64,000 bases of DNA, taken from positions 1 through 64,000 of the forward strand of contig NZ_CAJYPS010000024.1 in the NCBI RefSeq assembly GCF_913777145.1, given 5' to 3'. Source of the DNA: an uncultured Roseateles sp. (lineage in GTDB: Bacteria > Pseudomonadota > Gammaproteobacteria > Burkholderiales > Burkholderiaceae_C). Position 1 is the stretch's first letter, and each line of letters opens with the position of its first letter. Under the pieces are notes generated by a model. That model was given only the letters and a program-made list of their open reading frames with translations, had not been told where the DNA came from and searched no databases. The translations under genes were made by a program, and so were the position numbers. Below are positions 43,373-52,360 of this stretch, piece by piece.

Positions 43373-43996
43373 ATGCCTGCGTCCACCCCCTTTGCCGCCT
43401 TCGCCCAGGGCTGGACCATGGGCGCGGGGCTGATCCTCGCGATCGGCGCGCAGAACGCGCTGGTGCTGCGCCAGGGCCTGCGGCGCGAGCATGTGGCCGC
43501 CGTGGTCGCGGTCTGCACGCTGTCGGACTGGTTGCTGATCCTGCTGGGCGTGTTCGGCCTGGGCGCACTGATCCAGGCCCGCCCCGAATGGCTGGAGCTG
43601 CTGCGCTGGGGCGGCGCAATCTTTCTGCTGGCCTATGCGCTGCAGGCGGCCCGCCGCGCGTGGCGCCCCGGCCAGGGCCTGCAGGCCGGCGCGGGGCGGG
43701 CCTCGCTGGGTGCGACGCTGTCGACCGCGCTGGCCCTCACCTACCTGAACCCCCATGTCTACCTGGACACGGTCGTGCTGCTGGGCGGTCTGGGCGCACG
43801 CCAGAGCGCCGCGCTGCAGCCGGCCTTTGCCGCGGGCGCCGGGCTGGCGTCCGCCATGTGGTTCGGCCTGCTGGGCTTTGGCGCCGCAGCGGCCGCCCCC
43901 TGGCTGAACCAGCCGCGCGTGTGGCGCGGCATCGATGCCATGGTCGCGCTGCTGATGGCCGGCCTGGGCGTACAACTTCTCCTGCAACCGCTTTGA
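43373..43996 (+). CDS. argO: LysE/ArgO-type amino-acid exporter
   Basis: A 207-residue, six-span LysE-family exporter. Hallmarks are LILAIGAQNALVLRQGLRREHV near the N-terminus and ALTYLNPHVYLDTVVLLGG in the middle. It probably exports arginine or lysine under ArgP control. An upstream ATG at 43331 lies inside the dyad, so the ATG at 43373 is preferred. dadA follows 19 bp downstream and is likely in the same transcript. Confidence 0.92.
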   Translation: MPASTPFAAFAQGWTMGAGLILAIGAQNALVLRQGLRREHVAAVVAVCTLSDWLLILLGVFGLGALIQARPEWLELLRWGGAIFLLAYALQAARRAWRPGQGLQAGAGRASLGATLSTALALTYLNPHVYLDTVVLLGGLGARQSAALQPAFAAGAGLASAMWFGLLGFGAAAAAPWLNQPRVWRGIDAMVALLMAGLGVQLLLQPL

Positions 43997-44015
43997 ACTC
44001 TCGCAAGGACATCCC

Positions 44016-45302
44016 ATGAAGATCGTCGTGCTCGGCGCCGGCATCATCGGCATCGCGACCGCCTGGTATCTGCTCGAGGAAGGCCATGAGGTCGTCGTCG
44101 TCGATCGCCAGCCGGACGCGGCGCTGGAAACCAGCTTCGCCAACGGCGCGCAGATCTCGGTGTGCTTCTGCGAGCCCTGGGCCAATGCCGGTGCGCCGCT
44201 CAAGGTCGCCAAGTGGCTGCTGCGCGACGACTCGCCGCTGCTGTTCCGCCCACGCCTGGACCCCAACCAGTGGCGCTGGGGCCTGGCCTTCCTGGGCCAG
44301 TGCACCACCGCGGCCTTCGAGCGCAATGTGGAGCAACTGGTGCAGCTGGGCCGCTACTCGCACGAGTCGCTGAAGGACATCGTCGCGCGCACCGGCATCG
44401 AGTACGACCGCCTGGAGCGCGGCATCCTGCACTTCTTCTCCAGCGCGGCCGACTTCGACGCCGGCGCGGCCGGTGCCGAGGTGATGCGCCGCCACGGCGT
44501 GGACCGCCGCGTGCTGAGCCGCGACGAGGTGCTGAAGGTGGAGCCCGCGCTGGCCGCCTTCGGCAGCAACATCCACGGCGGCACCTACACGCCCAGCGAC
44601 GAGAGCGGCGATGCGCGCGTGTTCACGCAGAAGCTCGCCCAGCTGTGCGCCCAGCGCGGTGCGCAGTTCCTGTACGAGCACGACATCCTGGGCCTGCAAA
44701 AGCGCGGTGACGCGATAGCGTCGGTGCAGATCGCCGATCTGCGCACCGGCCGCCGCCAGGCGCTGGTGGCGGACGCCTTCGTTGCCGCGATGGGTTCCTA
44801 CACGCCGGCCCTGCTGCGCCCGCTGGGCGAGAGCCTCAACATCTACCCGGCCAAGGGCTACTCGGCCACGCTGCGGCTGAAGAAGCCCGAGGCCGCGTCG
44901 GTGGTGAGCCTGCTGGACGACAGCCGCAAGATCGCGATCTCCCGCCTGGGCGACCACATCCGCATCGCCGGCACCGCCGAGCTGAGCGGCTTCGACCTCA
45001 GCCTGGACTCGCACACCGCCAAGGTGCGCTGCGCGGCGCTGGTGAAGCGCTACGAGGAGCTGTTCCCGGGCGTGGCCGACACCTCCGAGCCCAACTACTG
45101 GACCGGCCTGCGCCCCAGCACGCCGACCAACATCCCCTACATCGGCCGCAGCAACCGGGCGCGCAACCTGTGGCTGAACGCCGGCCACGGCACGCTGGGC
45201 TGGACGCATGGCGCCGGCTCCGGCCGGGCGCTGGCCGAGCTGATCGCCGGGCGCCGCCCGGGCATGGCCTTCGGCTTCTACGGCGACACGACCGCGCGCT
45301 GA
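44016..45302 (+). CDS. dadA: D-amino acid dehydrogenase small subunit
   Basis: DadA oxidises D-amino acids, classically D-alanine, passing electrons to the respiratory chain. The 428-residue flavoprotein has the FAD-binding GAGIIGIATAWYLLEEGHEVVVVDR, SFANGAQIS, SDESGDARVF, YPAKGYSATL, IGRSNRARNLWLNAGHGTLGWTH and GSGRALAELI. Position behind argO suggests joint control in amino-acid homeostasis. It converges with prsT with no gap. Confidence 0.94.
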   Translation: MKIVVLGAGIIGIATAWYLLEEGHEVVVVDRQPDAALETSFANGAQISVCFCEPWANAGAPLKVAKWLLRDDSPLLFRPRLDPNQWRWGLAFLGQCTTAAFERNVEQLVQLGRYSHESLKDIVARTGIEYDRLERGILHFFSSAADFDAGAAGAEVMRRHGVDRRVLSRDEVLKVEPALAAFGSNIHGGTYTPSDESGDARVFTQKLAQLCAQRGAQFLYEHDILGLQKRGDAIASVQIADLRTGRRQALVADAFVAAMGSYTPALLRPLGESLNIYPAKGYSATLRLKKPEAASVVSLLDDSRKIAISRLGDHIRIAGTAELSGFDLSLDSHTAKVRCAALVKRYEELFPGVADTSEPNYWTGLRPSTPTNIPYIGRSNRARNLWLNAGHGTLGWTHGAGSGRALAELIAGRRPGMAFGFYGDTTAR

Positions 45303-48086
45303 TCAGAGCGTCTTCAGCAGCGCCTCGACCTGCTGGCGCTGGGCGAACTTGTCGCCCAGCCGGGCCAGGCCCTCGAGCTCGACCCTGGCGTCCGCCTTGC
45401 GACCGGCCTTCAGCAGGATCTGCGCGAGGTTGAGGCGGTACAGCGGCTGGTCGGGCTGGTCGGCCACCAGCTGGCGCTGCTGGCTGATCGCGCGGTCGAA
45501 GTCGCGCTCGGCGGCCAGCACCGTGGCATAGGTGTCGCGCAGCGGCGCGTAGTCCGGGTCCAGCTTGAGGCCGCGCTCGGCCAGCGCGCGCGCGCCGGGC
45601 TTGCCGGTCTGGCTGCGCAGCCAGGCGACGTTGTTGATCACCGGCAGCGCATCGGGCAGGCGCTTGAGCAGCGCCTCGTAGCGGCTCAGCGCCGCGTCCA
45701 GATCGCCGCGCGCCAGCAGCAGGTCGGCCGCGGCGCTCGCAAAGGCCTGGTCCTGCGGATGGGCCGCCAGCCACTGGGTCTCGAACGCAAAGGCCTCGTC
45801 ACGCTTCTTGGCCGCCAGCAGCGCCGCATACAGGCGCGGCGCGGCGTCGGCCGGTTCGGGCAGCGCCGCGGCCTTGCGCAGCAGCGCGATGCCGGCGTCG
45901 TTGCGGCCGCGGCCCAGCTCCACCTCGGCCTCGGCGATGTAGCCGAAGGCCTCCTGCGGCAGCTGCTTCTGGCGCTCGTGCAGCATCGCGAGGCCGGCGT
46001 CGGTGCGGCCTTGGCGCAGCGTCAGCTGGATCAGCAGGCGCTGGGCATTGGCGGACGCCGGCTCGGCCTCCAGCGCGCGCTTGACCTCGCGCTCGGCGCC
46101 GGCCAGGTCCTTGTCCAGGAAGCGCAGCTGGGCCAGGCCCAGCCAGCCGCTGGCACGCGAGGGTGCCAGCGTGGTGAGCTGGTTGTAGGTCTTGCCGGCC
46201 TGAGCACGGTCCCCGGCCGCCAGCTGGGCGCGCGCCAGGCGCTCCAGCAGATCGGGCTCCTGGGGCAGCGCCGCCACCGCCTCCTGCGCGGCCTGGCGGG
46301 CCGCGGGCACCTGGCCCAGGCGCAGGCGCTGGTCGATCAGCGCCAGGCGCAGCGCGGGCTGGGCGGGTTCGTCGCGCACCGCGTTGACCAGCACCTCGGT
46401 GACGCGCTCATCGGGCGCGCCGGTCTTGGCCAGCAGCTCGGCCAGCGACAGGCGCGCCGCGGGCAGCTGCGGATGGGCCTCGATGAAGGCCTCCAGCCGC
46501 TTCACCGCCGCGTCGGCCTTGCCGCCGCGCACCTCCAGCGTCGCCAGGCCCAGCACCGCCGGCAGGTAGGCCGCATCGGCCTGGAGTGCCGCGGTGAACG
46601 AGGCCTGGGCCGCGGCGGCATCGCCGCGCAGCAGCTGCAGACGGCCGCGCAGCGCGGCCGGCACCGGGCTGCCCGCCATCTTGGGCGCGAGCTGGTCGAT
46701 GGCGGCGCTGGCGCCGGCCATGTCGCCGCGCTGCATCAGCGCGCTGACCAGCATCAGGTCGTAACTGCCCGAGCTGTCCTTGGCGGCGATCTCGCGCAGC
46801 TGGGCCAGCGCCTTCTGGGCCTGGGCGCCGGACGCGCCGCCCGGTGCCGCGCGGTCGCGCACCAGCGCGGTCAGTGCGAGCGCGGCCGCCGCCTTGGCAT
46901 CGTCCGGCCGCTGCTGGGCTGCCGCGGTGAAGGCCTGGTCCGCGGCCGCGAAATTGCCCTGCAGCAGCTGGGCCCGACCGGCCAGCATCAGCACCTCGGC
47001 GCCGGCCTTGCCGCTGTCCAGCAGCGGGCGCAGCGCATCCAGCGCCTGGGCGGGCGAGCGGCGCTGCAGCTGCAGGCCGGCGTACTGCAGGCGCAGCGAC
47101 GGGTCGTCGGGCGCGAGCTTGAGCGCCTGGCCCAGCAGGCCCTCGGCCTCGGGCAGCGCGCCCAGCTGCTGCTGGGCCGCGGACGCCAGCCGCAGCAGGG
47201 GCAGGTATTGCGGCAGCAGCTTGAGCAGCGGCAGGCTGAGGTCGCGCGCCTTGGTGGCGTCGCCCTGGGCCAGCGCCAGCTGGGCCTGCAGGAAGCGGCC
47301 CTGGGCCTTCTTGGTGAGCTCCGGCGGGATCTCGGCCACCAGGCGCGCGGCCACGTCCAGCTGCTGGCGACCCAGGGCCAGGCGCAGCAGCGCCTGGCGC
47401 GCCTCGTAGGAGCCGGGGTCCAGCGTGAGCACCTGGCGCAGCAGCGGTTCGGCCTCGTCCGGGCGGCCGCGGGCCAGCAGCAGCTCGGCCTTGAGCTGCA
47501 GCGCGCGGGCCGAGCTGGGCAGGCTGCCCAGCACCCGGTCCAGCCCGTCCATCGCCTCGTCCAGCTGGCCGGCGGCCAGCTTCACGCGCACGCCGGCCAG
47601 CTGCGCGCCCTCGGCGTCGGGCGTCAAGCTCAGCGCGCGGGCGGCGCGCGCCTTGGCCTCGGGCAGGTTGCTCTGCGCCAGATAGGCCGAGCTGAGGTGC
47701 TGCAGCAGCAGCGACATGGCCTGCGGGTCGGCCAGGGTCTCGGCGCCGAACTCGCTGATCAGCTTGCGCGACTGCCCCGAGTTCAGCAGCGCCTGGGCCA
47801 GCAGCGGCAGCGCGGTGTCGCGCGGTGCGCCCAGCTCCAGCGCGCGGCGCAGCTCGATCTCGGCGCCGGCCAGGTCGCCGCCGTCCAGCAGCGCCCGGCC
47901 CAGCAGCAGCCGGCCGCGCGCGTTGTCGGGGCTTTGCTGCAGCAGGTTCTTCAGCTCGATGACCGCGCCCGGGCCGTCCCGCTGGGCCAGTCGCGCCTCG
48001 GCGGCAGCCAGCAATTCGGAGTCGGACTTGGAGCCGCAGGCCGTCAGCAGGGCCAGCAGCAACAGGGCGGGGGCGCGGGATTTCAT
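45303..48086 (-). CDS. prsT: PEP-CTERM system TPR-repeat lipoprotein (PrsT-like)
   Basis: A 927-residue lipoprotein (LLTAC, Cys17) made almost entirely of about 20 or more tetratricopeptide-type repeats. Length and repeat pattern match the PrsT family, which occurs with exosortase/PEP-CTERM and exopolysaccharide loci. In the type arrangement prsT sits beside epsH and prsK/prsR; none are in this window. It likely scaffolds envelope complexes for PEP-CTERM protein sorting or EPS assembly. It is divergent from the Hsp70-family gene. Confidence 0.88.
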   Translation of the reverse strand: MKSRAPALLLLALLTACGSKSDSELLAAAEARLAQRDGPGAVIELKNLLQQSPDNARGRLLLGRALLDGGDLAGAEIELRRALELGAPRDTALPLLAQALLNSGQSRKLISEFGAETLADPQAMSLLLQHLSSAYLAQSNLPEAKARAARALSLTPDAEGAQLAGVRVKLAAGQLDEAMDGLDRVLGSLPSSARALQLKAELLLARGRPDEAEPLLRQVLTLDPGSYEARQALLRLALGRQQLDVAARLVAEIPPELTKKAQGRFLQAQLALAQGDATKARDLSLPLLKLLPQYLPLLRLASAAQQQLGALPEAEGLLGQALKLAPDDPSLRLQYAGLQLQRRSPAQALDALRPLLDSGKAGAEVLMLAGRAQLLQGNFAAADQAFTAAAQQRPDDAKAAAALALTALVRDRAAPGGASGAQAQKALAQLREIAAKDSSGSYDLMLVSALMQRGDMAGASAAIDQLAPKMAGSPVPAALRGRLQLLRGDAAAAQASFTAALQADAAYLPAVLGLATLEVRGGKADAAVKRLEAFIEAHPQLPAARLSLAELLAKTGAPDERVTEVLVNAVRDEPAQPALRLALIDQRLRLGQVPAARQAAQEAVAALPQEPDLLERLARAQLAAGDRAQAGKTYNQLTTLAPSRASGWLGLAQLRFLDKDLAGAEREVKRALEAEPASANAQRLLIQLTLRQGRTDAGLAMLHERQKQLPQEAFGYIAEAEVELGRGRNDAGIALLRKAAALPEPADAAPRLYAALLAAKKRDEAFAFETQWLAAHPQDQAFASAAADLLLARGDLDAALSRYEALLKRLPDALPVINNVAWLRSQTGKPGARALAERGLKLDPDYAPLRDTYATVLAAERDFDRAISQQRQLVADQPDQPLYRLNLAQILLKAGRKADARVELEGLARLGDKFAQRQQVEALLKTL

Positions 48087-48135
48087 GGGTCCTCCAAAGG
48101 GCGCCCGATTGTGTTCCTAGAATCCCCGCCCTCTG

Positions 48136-49419
48136 ATGAGCACCAATCCCACCTTCTGCGCCGTCGACTTCGGCACCTCCAACTCCGCCGTGGCCGTGCC
48201 GTCCGAGGACGGCATGCGCCTGATCGAGCTGGAGCCCGGTCAACGCACCATGCCCACCGCGGTCTTCTATTTCGCGGAGGGTCCGCACGATGCCGACGGC
48301 CCGCCGCGCGCCTTCGGCCGTGCGGCCGTGGCCGCCTACGTGGAGGGCCACGACGGCCGCCTGATGCGCTCCATGAAGAGCATCCTGGGCTCGGCACTGA
48401 TCGACCAGACCACCGACGTGGGCGGCGGCCGCGGCGCCAAGTACGCCGACATCGTGGCCGGCTACCTGAAGCGGCTGCGCCGCCTGGCCGGCGAGCCCGA
48501 ACGCGTGGTGCTGGGGCGGCCGGTGTTCTTCGTCGACGGCGAGCCCGAGCGCGACGCGCTGGCCCAGGCCCAGCTGGAGGCCGCGGCCCGCAGCGTGGGC
48601 TTTCGCGAGGTGCAGTTCCAGTTCGAGCCCATCGCGGCGGCGCTGGACTTCGAGCGCCAGACCACGCGCGAGCAGATCGTGCTGGTGGCGGACATCGGCG
48701 GCGGCACCAGCGACTTCTCCATCGTGCGCGTGGGCCCCGAGCGCATGCAGCGCCTGGCGCGCCGCGACGACATCCTGGCCAGCCACGGCGTGCACATCGC
48801 CGGCACCGACTTCGACCGCCACATCGAGCTGGCCGGCATCCTGTCGGCCTTCGGCTACCGCGGCGTGGGCCCCAACGGGCGCGAGCTGCCCAGCGGCCTG
48901 TACTTCGACCTCGCGACCTGGCACCTGATCAACAGCTGCTACGCACCGCAGCGCGTGGCCGAGTGGCGCGGCATGAAGAGCTGGTTCGCCGACGTGCGCC
49001 AGCACGCGCGGCTGATGACGGTGCTGGAGGAGCGCCTGGGCCATGAGCTGGCCGCACGCGCCGAGGGCGCCAAGATCGCGATCTCGGGCGGCGCCGACAC
49101 CGAGATCGACCTCACGCTGATCGAGCGCGACCTGCGCCTGCCGCTGCGCGAGGCCCAGGCGGTGGACGCGCTGCGCGCCGACCTGGACCGCATCATCGCC
49201 ACCGCCCACGAGACCGTGGCGCTGGCCGGGCTGCGCGCCGAGCAGATCGACGCGCTCTACTTCACCGGTGGCTCCACCGGCCTGCGCCTGCTGGTGGACG
49301 GCATGGCCGCCGGCTTCCCGCAGGCGGCCCGGGTCAGCGGGGACCGCCTCGCTTCGGTGGCGAGCGGCCTGGGCCTGTACGCCCAGCGCCTGTTCGCGGG
49401 CGGCCCGCCGGCGGCCTGA
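48136..49419 (+). CDS. Hsp70-family protein, YegD-like
   Basis: A 427-residue Hsp70 ATPase-domain protein. Phosphate-1 is VDFGTSNSAVAV, connect-1 region is FEPIAAALDFER, phosphate-2 is VADIGGGTSDFSIVRV, and the adenosine motif is YFTGGSTGLRLL. It lacks the substrate-binding domain of DnaK, as YegD-type proteins do. Role in proteostasis is unknown. Its last 86 bp overlap the convergent UPF0149 gene. Confidence 0.9.
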   Translation: MSTNPTFCAVDFGTSNSAVAVPSEDGMRLIELEPGQRTMPTAVFYFAEGPHDADGPPRAFGRAAVAAYVEGHDGRLMRSMKSILGSALIDQTTDVGGGRGAKYADIVAGYLKRLRRLAGEPERVVLGRPVFFVDGEPERDALAQAQLEAAARSVGFREVQFQFEPIAAALDFERQTTREQIVLVADIGGGTSDFSIVRVGPERMQRLARRDDILASHGVHIAGTDFDRHIELAGILSAFGYRGVGPNGRELPSGLYFDLATWHLINSCYAPQRVAEWRGMKSWFADVRQHARLMTVLEERLGHELAARAEGAKIAISGGADTEIDLTLIERDLRLPLREAQAVDALRADLDRIIATAHETVALAGLRAEQIDALYFTGGSTGLRLLVDGMAAGFPQAARVSGDRLASVASGLGLYAQRLFAGGPPAA

Positions 49420-50044
49420 CGCCGGGTTGGCGCGCGGCCGGCGCCGCCTTCTGGGGGCGCGACACGTCGGCCAGCATCAGCACCGCGCTGACCAGGCCCT
49501 CCACCGCCTCCTCCAGGTCGGTGGGCGGCTCCAGCGATTCGATCTCCTCCAGCAGCGCGTCCGCGTCCTCGAGGTCGTCCGGGTCCAGGTGCAGGTAGAT
49601 CGCGGCCAGCGGCTCCAGCAGCGGCTGCTCGGGCAGGGCCAGCAGCGCCGGGTGGGCGTCCAGCGCATGGGCAAAACCTGCCACCCAGGGCAGCACGGTC
49701 TCGCTGGGATCGGCCTCGTCGTCCAGCTCGAAGATCCAGGGGTCGAACCACTGGCGGTCCACGATGGCGAGGTTGAGCTCGCGGTGGCGGCGCTTGAGCA
49801 GTGCGATCAGCTCGTCGCTGACCCGCGGCACAGTGCGGCCCTCGGTGTCCAGCAGCGGCGGCAGCCAGGCCTCCAGCGGAACGATGGACGGCTGCAGCAG
49901 CACGCCGCACAGGTAGCCATCGGCCATGCTCACGTCCAGCGGCTCCAGCGGTGCGGGCAGCGCGTCGAGCAACTGCTGCAGGCGCTCCAGCTCGGCGTCG
50001 GTGAAGGGGTCGGCCGGGCGGCGCTTGGGTGTGGGTTCAGACAT
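49334..50044 (-). CDS. UPF0149/YecA-family protein
   Basis: A 236-residue acidic protein. The family core has FTDAELERLQQLLD, MADGYLCGVLLQPSIVPLEAWLP, PWVAGFAHALDAHPALLAL and PLAAIYLHLDPDD. The last ~30 residues are Pro/Gly/Arg-rich and coded antisense to the Hsp70 gene's end. They may be a disordered tail or a run-on caused by stop-codon loss. There is no C-terminal SEC-C zinc motif, unlike many YecA proteins. Confidence 0.87.
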   Translation of the reverse strand: MSEPTPKRRPADPFTDAELERLQQLLDALPAPLEPLDVSMADGYLCGVLLQPSIVPLEAWLPPLLDTEGRTVPRVSDELIALLKRRHRELNLAIVDRQWFDPWIFELDDEADPSETVLPWVAGFAHALDAHPALLALPEQPLLEPLAAIYLHLDPDDLEDADALLEEIESLEPPTDLEEAVEGLVSAVLMLADVSRPQKAAPAARQPGVRPPAGRPRTGAGRTGPGRSPPKRGGPR

Positions 50045-50112
50045 CCCCGGATTATCGGCAGCGGTGAATATTTCCGCGCAGCCGCCTTGGGCGGTCGCAC
50101 TAAAGTGCCGCC

Positions 50113-50177
50113 ATCCCAACGACGCCCTCCTTCAAGAGGGCTTGCAGGCCCGGCAGCTCGCTGTCCGGGTCTTTTTT
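50113..50177 (+). terminator. Intrinsic terminator with a preceding hairpin, no obvious upstream gene
   Basis: GCCCTC-cttcaa-GAGGGC (50113-50130) is followed by CCCGGCAG-ctcg-CTG(t)CCGGG (50149-50169) and seven T's (50172-50178). This reads as a strong rho-independent terminator on the plus strand. The nearest upstream plus-strand gene ends 700 bp earlier, beyond the convergent UPF0149 gene. It may therefore end a small RNA starting between ~50045 and 50110, or act as a leader terminator for the MHYT-GGDEF-EAL gene at 50212. Confidence 0.7.
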
Positions 50178-50211
50178 TGTGCGGCCCGGGGGCACCCGCA
50201 TACTTGCGGCC

Positions 50212-52356
50212 ATGTCGTCCCCCCAGCTCGCGCTGAGTTTCGACCCCTCGGTCGTTGTCCTGTCCTACCTCACCGCCGTGTTCGCGTCCTATGTGGCGCT
50301 GGACCTGGCCCCGCGCGTGCGCACGCCGGACCGCGCCGCCGCACGCGCCTGGTGGCTGGCCGGCTCGCTGTCCATGGGCACGGGCGTCTGGGCCATGCAC
50401 TTCGTGGGCATGATGGCGCTGCAGCTGCCCTTCAGCGTCGGCTACGAGGCCGACACCACCTTCATCAGCTGGCTGGCCGCGGTCGCGGTGTCGCTGATCG
50501 CGCTGCGTGTGGCGGCCCAGGACGGCCTCACGCTGCCGCGCCTCGCGGTGGGTGCGTTGAGCATGGGCGCCGGCATCTGCGCGATGCACTACATCGGCAT
50601 GGCCGCGCTGGTGCTGAACCCGCCGATACGCTGGCACTGGGGCCTGATCGCCGCGTCGGTGCTCATCGCGGTGGCGGCGTCGGCGGCGGCGCTGGTGATC
50701 TTCTTCTGGCTGCGCCACCTCAGCGCCGGTCAGGCGCGCTGGGCTCAATGGGGCGCGGCGCTGGTGATGGGCGCGGCCATCGTGGGCATGCACTACACCG
50801 GCATGGCCGCGGCCGGCGTGGACGCGCAGTCCGTGTGCGTCAGCAGCGGCGGCCTGGGCGGCGACAACCTCAGCACGCTGATCGCTGCGGCCACCGGCGG
50901 CCTGCTGCTGCTGACGCTGCTGACCTCGGCCGTGGATGCGCGCGCGCGCCGCCACTCGGCGCGGCTGCAGCAGTCGCTGCAGGCGGCCAAGGAGGAACTG
51001 CAGCAGCAGGCGCTGCGCGACCGCCTGACCGGCCTGGCCCACCGCGAGCTGCTGGACGACCGGCTGCGCCATGCGCTGTCGCGGGCCGGCCGAGACGGTA
51101 GCCGAGTGGCGCTGCTGCTGGTCAACCTGGACGGCTTCAAGCCCATCAACGACTCCTTCGGCCACGCGGTGGGCGACCGCCTGCTGCGCGAGGTGGGCCA
51201 GCGCCTGCAGGCCCAGGCACGCGCCCACGACACGGTGGCGCGCCTGGGCGCGGACGAATTCGTGCTGCTGCTGGAAGGCGATGTGGACGAGACGCTGCTG
51301 GCCCAGATCGCGCAGCGCCTGCTGGACGCGCTGGCCCAGCCGCTGGAGGGCGTGCTGCCGGCCGGCCACGCGCCGCTGAGCCTGTCGGCGGCGCTGGGCA
51401 TTGCGGTCTACCCCAGCGGCGAGGGCGACGCGCAGCTGCTGGCCCAGGCCGACTCGGCCGCGCAGTCGGTCAAGCGCGGCGGCGGCAACGGCTTCGCTTT
51501 CTTCGAGGCCCATATGCAGGCCGATGTGCGCGACCAGGTGGAACTGGCGCGCGACCTGCGCGCCGCGCTGGCCGCCGGCGGCGACGACCAGCTGGCGCTG
51601 CACTACCAGCCCAAGGTGGAGGCCGGCAGCCGCGAGATCTGCGGCGTCGAGGCGCTGCTGCGCTGGCAGCACCCGCAGCGCGGGCCGGTGAGCCCGGGCG
51701 TGTTCATCCCGGTGGCCGAGCGTTTCGGGCTGATCTCGCCGCTGGGCGACTGGGTGATCGACGAGGCCTGCCGCCAGCTCGCGGCCTGGCGCGCCCAGGG
51801 TCTGCAGCTGCGCGTCGCGATCAACCTGTCGGTGCAGCAGCTGCGCCAGCCCGACCCGCTGGTGCAGCGTCTGGACCAGGGCCTGCGGCAGTACGGGCTG
51901 GAGGCCGGCCGCCTGACCTGCGAGATCACCGAGAGCGCCGCGATGGACGACGCCGCGGCCATCGAGGCCACGCTGCACCGGCTCGCCGGGCTGGGCCTGC
52001 AGCTGTCCATCGACGACTTCGGCACCGGCTATTCCAGCCTGGCCTATCTGCGCCGCCTGCCGGTCTGCCAGCTCAAGGTGGACCGCAGCTTCGTGCAAGA
52101 CCTGGAGAGCAGCGCCGACGCGCGCGCCATCGTGAAGGCGGTCATCGAGCTGGCCCACGCGCTGGGCCTCAAGGTGGTGGCCGAAGGCGTGGAGACCGAG
52201 GGCCAGGCCCAGGTGCTGCGCCACAAGGGCTGCGACGAGCTGCAGGGCTATCTGTTCGCCCGCCCCATGCCGGCCGAGGCCCTGGCCCGCTGGGCGCGCG
52301 GCGCGGCCGAGAACGCGCCGAGCTTCCGCGCGTCCAGCTACCTGGACGGGCTCTGA
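50212..52356 (+). CDS. MHYT-GGDEF-EAL membrane c-di-GMP signalling protein
   Basis: A 714-residue protein. Residues ~1-245 form a seven-span MHYT sensor with three motifs (MHFVGM, MHYIGM, MHYTGM), thought to bind a metal and sense a diatomic gas. The GGDEF domain (~275-430) is degenerate ([12 protein letters not shown] to A) and probably not a cyclase. The EAL domain (~455-705) keeps EALLRW, the [20 protein letters not shown] and EGVETE motifs, so c-di-GMP phosphodiesterase activity is expected. A terminator hairpin lies 34 bp upstream. Confidence 0.92.
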   Translation: MSSPQLALSFDPSVVVLSYLTAVFASYVALDLAPRVRTPDRAAARAWWLAGSLSMGTGVWAMHFVGMMALQLPFSVGYEADTTFISWLAAVAVSLIALRVAAQDGLTLPRLAVGALSMGAGICAMHYIGMAALVLNPPIRWHWGLIAASVLIAVAASAAALVIFFWLRHLSAGQARWAQWGAALVMGAAIVGMHYTGMAAAGVDAQSVCVSSGGLGGDNLSTLIAAATGGLLLLTLLTSAVDARARRHSARLQQSLQAAKEELQQQALRDRLTGLAHRELLDDRLRHALSRAGRDGSRVALLLVNLDGFKPINDSFGHAVGDRLLREVGQRLQAQARAHDTVARLGADEFVLLLEGDVDETLLAQIAQRLLDALAQPLEGVLPAGHAPLSLSAALGIAVYPSGEGDAQLLAQADSAAQSVKRGGGNGFAFFEAHMQADVRDQVELARDLRAALAAGGDDQLALHYQPKVEAGSREICGVEALLRWQHPQRGPVSPGVFIPVAERFGLISPLGDWVIDEACRQLAAWRAQGLQLRVAINLSVQQLRQPDPLVQRLDQGLRQYGLEAGRLTCEITESAAMDDAAAIEATLHRLAGLGLQLSIDDFGTGYSSLAYLRRLPVCQLKVDRSFVQDLESSADARAIVKAVIELAHALGLKVVAEGVETEGQAQVLRHKGCDELQGYLFARPMPAEALARWARGAAENAPSFRASSYLDGL

Positions 52357-52360
52357 GCCC

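Noticed and set aside
45759..49046. Plus-strand frame of about 1095 codons opposite prsT
   Set aside because: Gln/Arg/Leu-rich antisense of a TPR repeat gene that also runs out of frame through the Hsp70 gene.
50045..50211. c-di-GMP riboswitch upstream of the MHYT gene
   Set aside because: The leader lacks the GEMM-I or GEMM-II consensus segments that I know; only generic hairpins are visible.
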